Below are positions 53,180-53,531 of a DNA stretch of 53,531 nucleotides, piece by piece. The position numbers and the translations under genes are program-made. The stretch is from an uncultured Gammaproteobacteria bacterium (lineage in GTDB: Bacteria; Pseudomonadota; Gammaproteobacteria; Magnimaribacterales; Magnimaribacteraceae). How positions within the stretch are numbered: the first letter of the stretch is position 1; the number at the start of each line of letters is the position of its first letter. The notes under the pieces are model-generated. The model was given only the letters and a program-made list of their open reading frames with translations. It did no database searches and was not told the DNA's origin. The stretch spans positions 1 to 53,531 of the forward strand of contig CAJWDT010000006.1 of assembly GCA_913031395.1 (NCBI GenBank), given 5' to 3'.

Positions 53180-53531
53180 GACCTTTATCTTTTGCCTATT
53201 TAAATTTTGTTCTTATTCTATCTCTTATATTGAGTGCTTGCGGTTTCGAACTGAGAAACTATGCAAATTCTTTAGATAATCAGACTATTTCATTGGATGC
53301 TAATAACTCTTTTCTTAATCTTGAAATGGAAAATCAACTCAATCTCAAAGGTTACCTAAATCCCTCCTATGATTCTCAATCTACAATCTCTATCAAAATA
53401 CTAAACCATGTCGTTAATCGGTATGTTGGTTCGGCCGGGCCTGGAGCAACTACAACACAAGTAAGGCTAGACTACAAAATTCTCTATAGCTTGAAGATAA
53501 ATGGAGCAAGAGAAATACAACAAACGTTCGA
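53176..53531 (+). CDS. lptE: LPS-assembly lipoprotein LptE (3' end beyond window)
   Basis: The ATG at 53176 overlaps the leuS stop. The frame stays open to the window edge (118 codons). The lipobox LSAC (Cys22) is followed by 'GFELR', the hallmark of LptE. A plug domain of strands follows ('QTISLDANN'; 'VNRYVGSAGPGATTTQVRLDYKI' pattern). LptE sits inside LptD and guides LPS to the cell surface. The C-terminus is cut off. Confidence 0.92.
   Translation, partial: MRPLSFAYLNFVLILSLILSACGFELRNYANSLDNQTISLDANNSFLNLEMENQLNLKGYLNPSYDSQSTISIKILNHVVNRYVGSAGPGATTTQVRLDYKILYSLKINGAREIQQTF

Overview
The window looks like a chromosomal segment of a streamlined, AT-rich marine gammaproteobacterium. The SAR86-type pelagic clade is my best guess. 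The evidence is gene order and content: rluD divergent from bamD, trxA-rho, a dsbD remnant followed by aroQ-accB-accC, leuS-lptE, many outer-membrane barrels and lipoproteins, and very tight packing with overlapping start and stop codons. The clade name is an inference and no marker gene was compared. No gene-free stretch exceeds 300 bases; the longest is 17178-17434. I saw no rRNA, IS element, CRISPR array, prophage or replication origin.

Left part (1-6000). A partial TPR plus outer-membrane barrel gene lies divergent from a TetR regulator, with an operator-like set of inverted repeats between them. A CHASE2 adenylate cyclase and a small outer-membrane protein follow. A convergent six-helix potassium channel with a cyclic-nucleotide-binding domain ends exactly on the stop codon of that membrane protein. 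Together these look like a cAMP signalling module.

Accessory block on the minus strand (6034-17177). It holds a TauD-type dioxygenase, an NTF2-fold protein, a fatty acid desaturase, a small membrane protein, a periplasmic rhodanese, a nitroreductase, an FKBP lipoprotein, an acetoacetate-decarboxylase-like protein and a twin HCCA-isomerase-like protein. Two proteins of unknown role, two secreted phosphatases and a quinone-oxidoreductase-like protein complete it. Most genes abut or overlap, which suggests one or a few long operons for catabolism and phosphorus scavenging.

Small-gene region (17240-20600). A strong sigma-70 promoter drives a leader with two tandem copies of a structured RNA motif ahead of a 46-residue basic protein and a hairpin. 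A degenerate 3' half of tRNA-Ile, a small secreted protein, a penicillin-acylase-family hydrolase and an intact tRNA-Ile(GAT) come next.

Heme/iron locus (20687-27416). A TonB-dependent receptor is divergent, over a Fur-box-like site, from hmuT-hmuU-hmuV, a HugZ-type protein and a siderophore-interacting reductase with an extra N-terminal DUF2470-like domain.

Core metabolism (27413-53531). This part contains ilvI-ilvH-ilvC-pssA, a tartronate-semialdehyde reductase plus glycerate kinase pair, pgeF-rluD, bamD, two tandem DUF5916/CBM9 barrel paralogues, a DUF4399 protein, a flavin reductase and rsmD. After these come rho and trxA, ilvD, a double-ATPase ABC protein and a PCuAC copper chaperone. 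A stand-alone DsbD N-terminal domain sits where full dsbD is usually found, followed by aroQ, accB, accC, leuS and a truncated lptE at the right edge.
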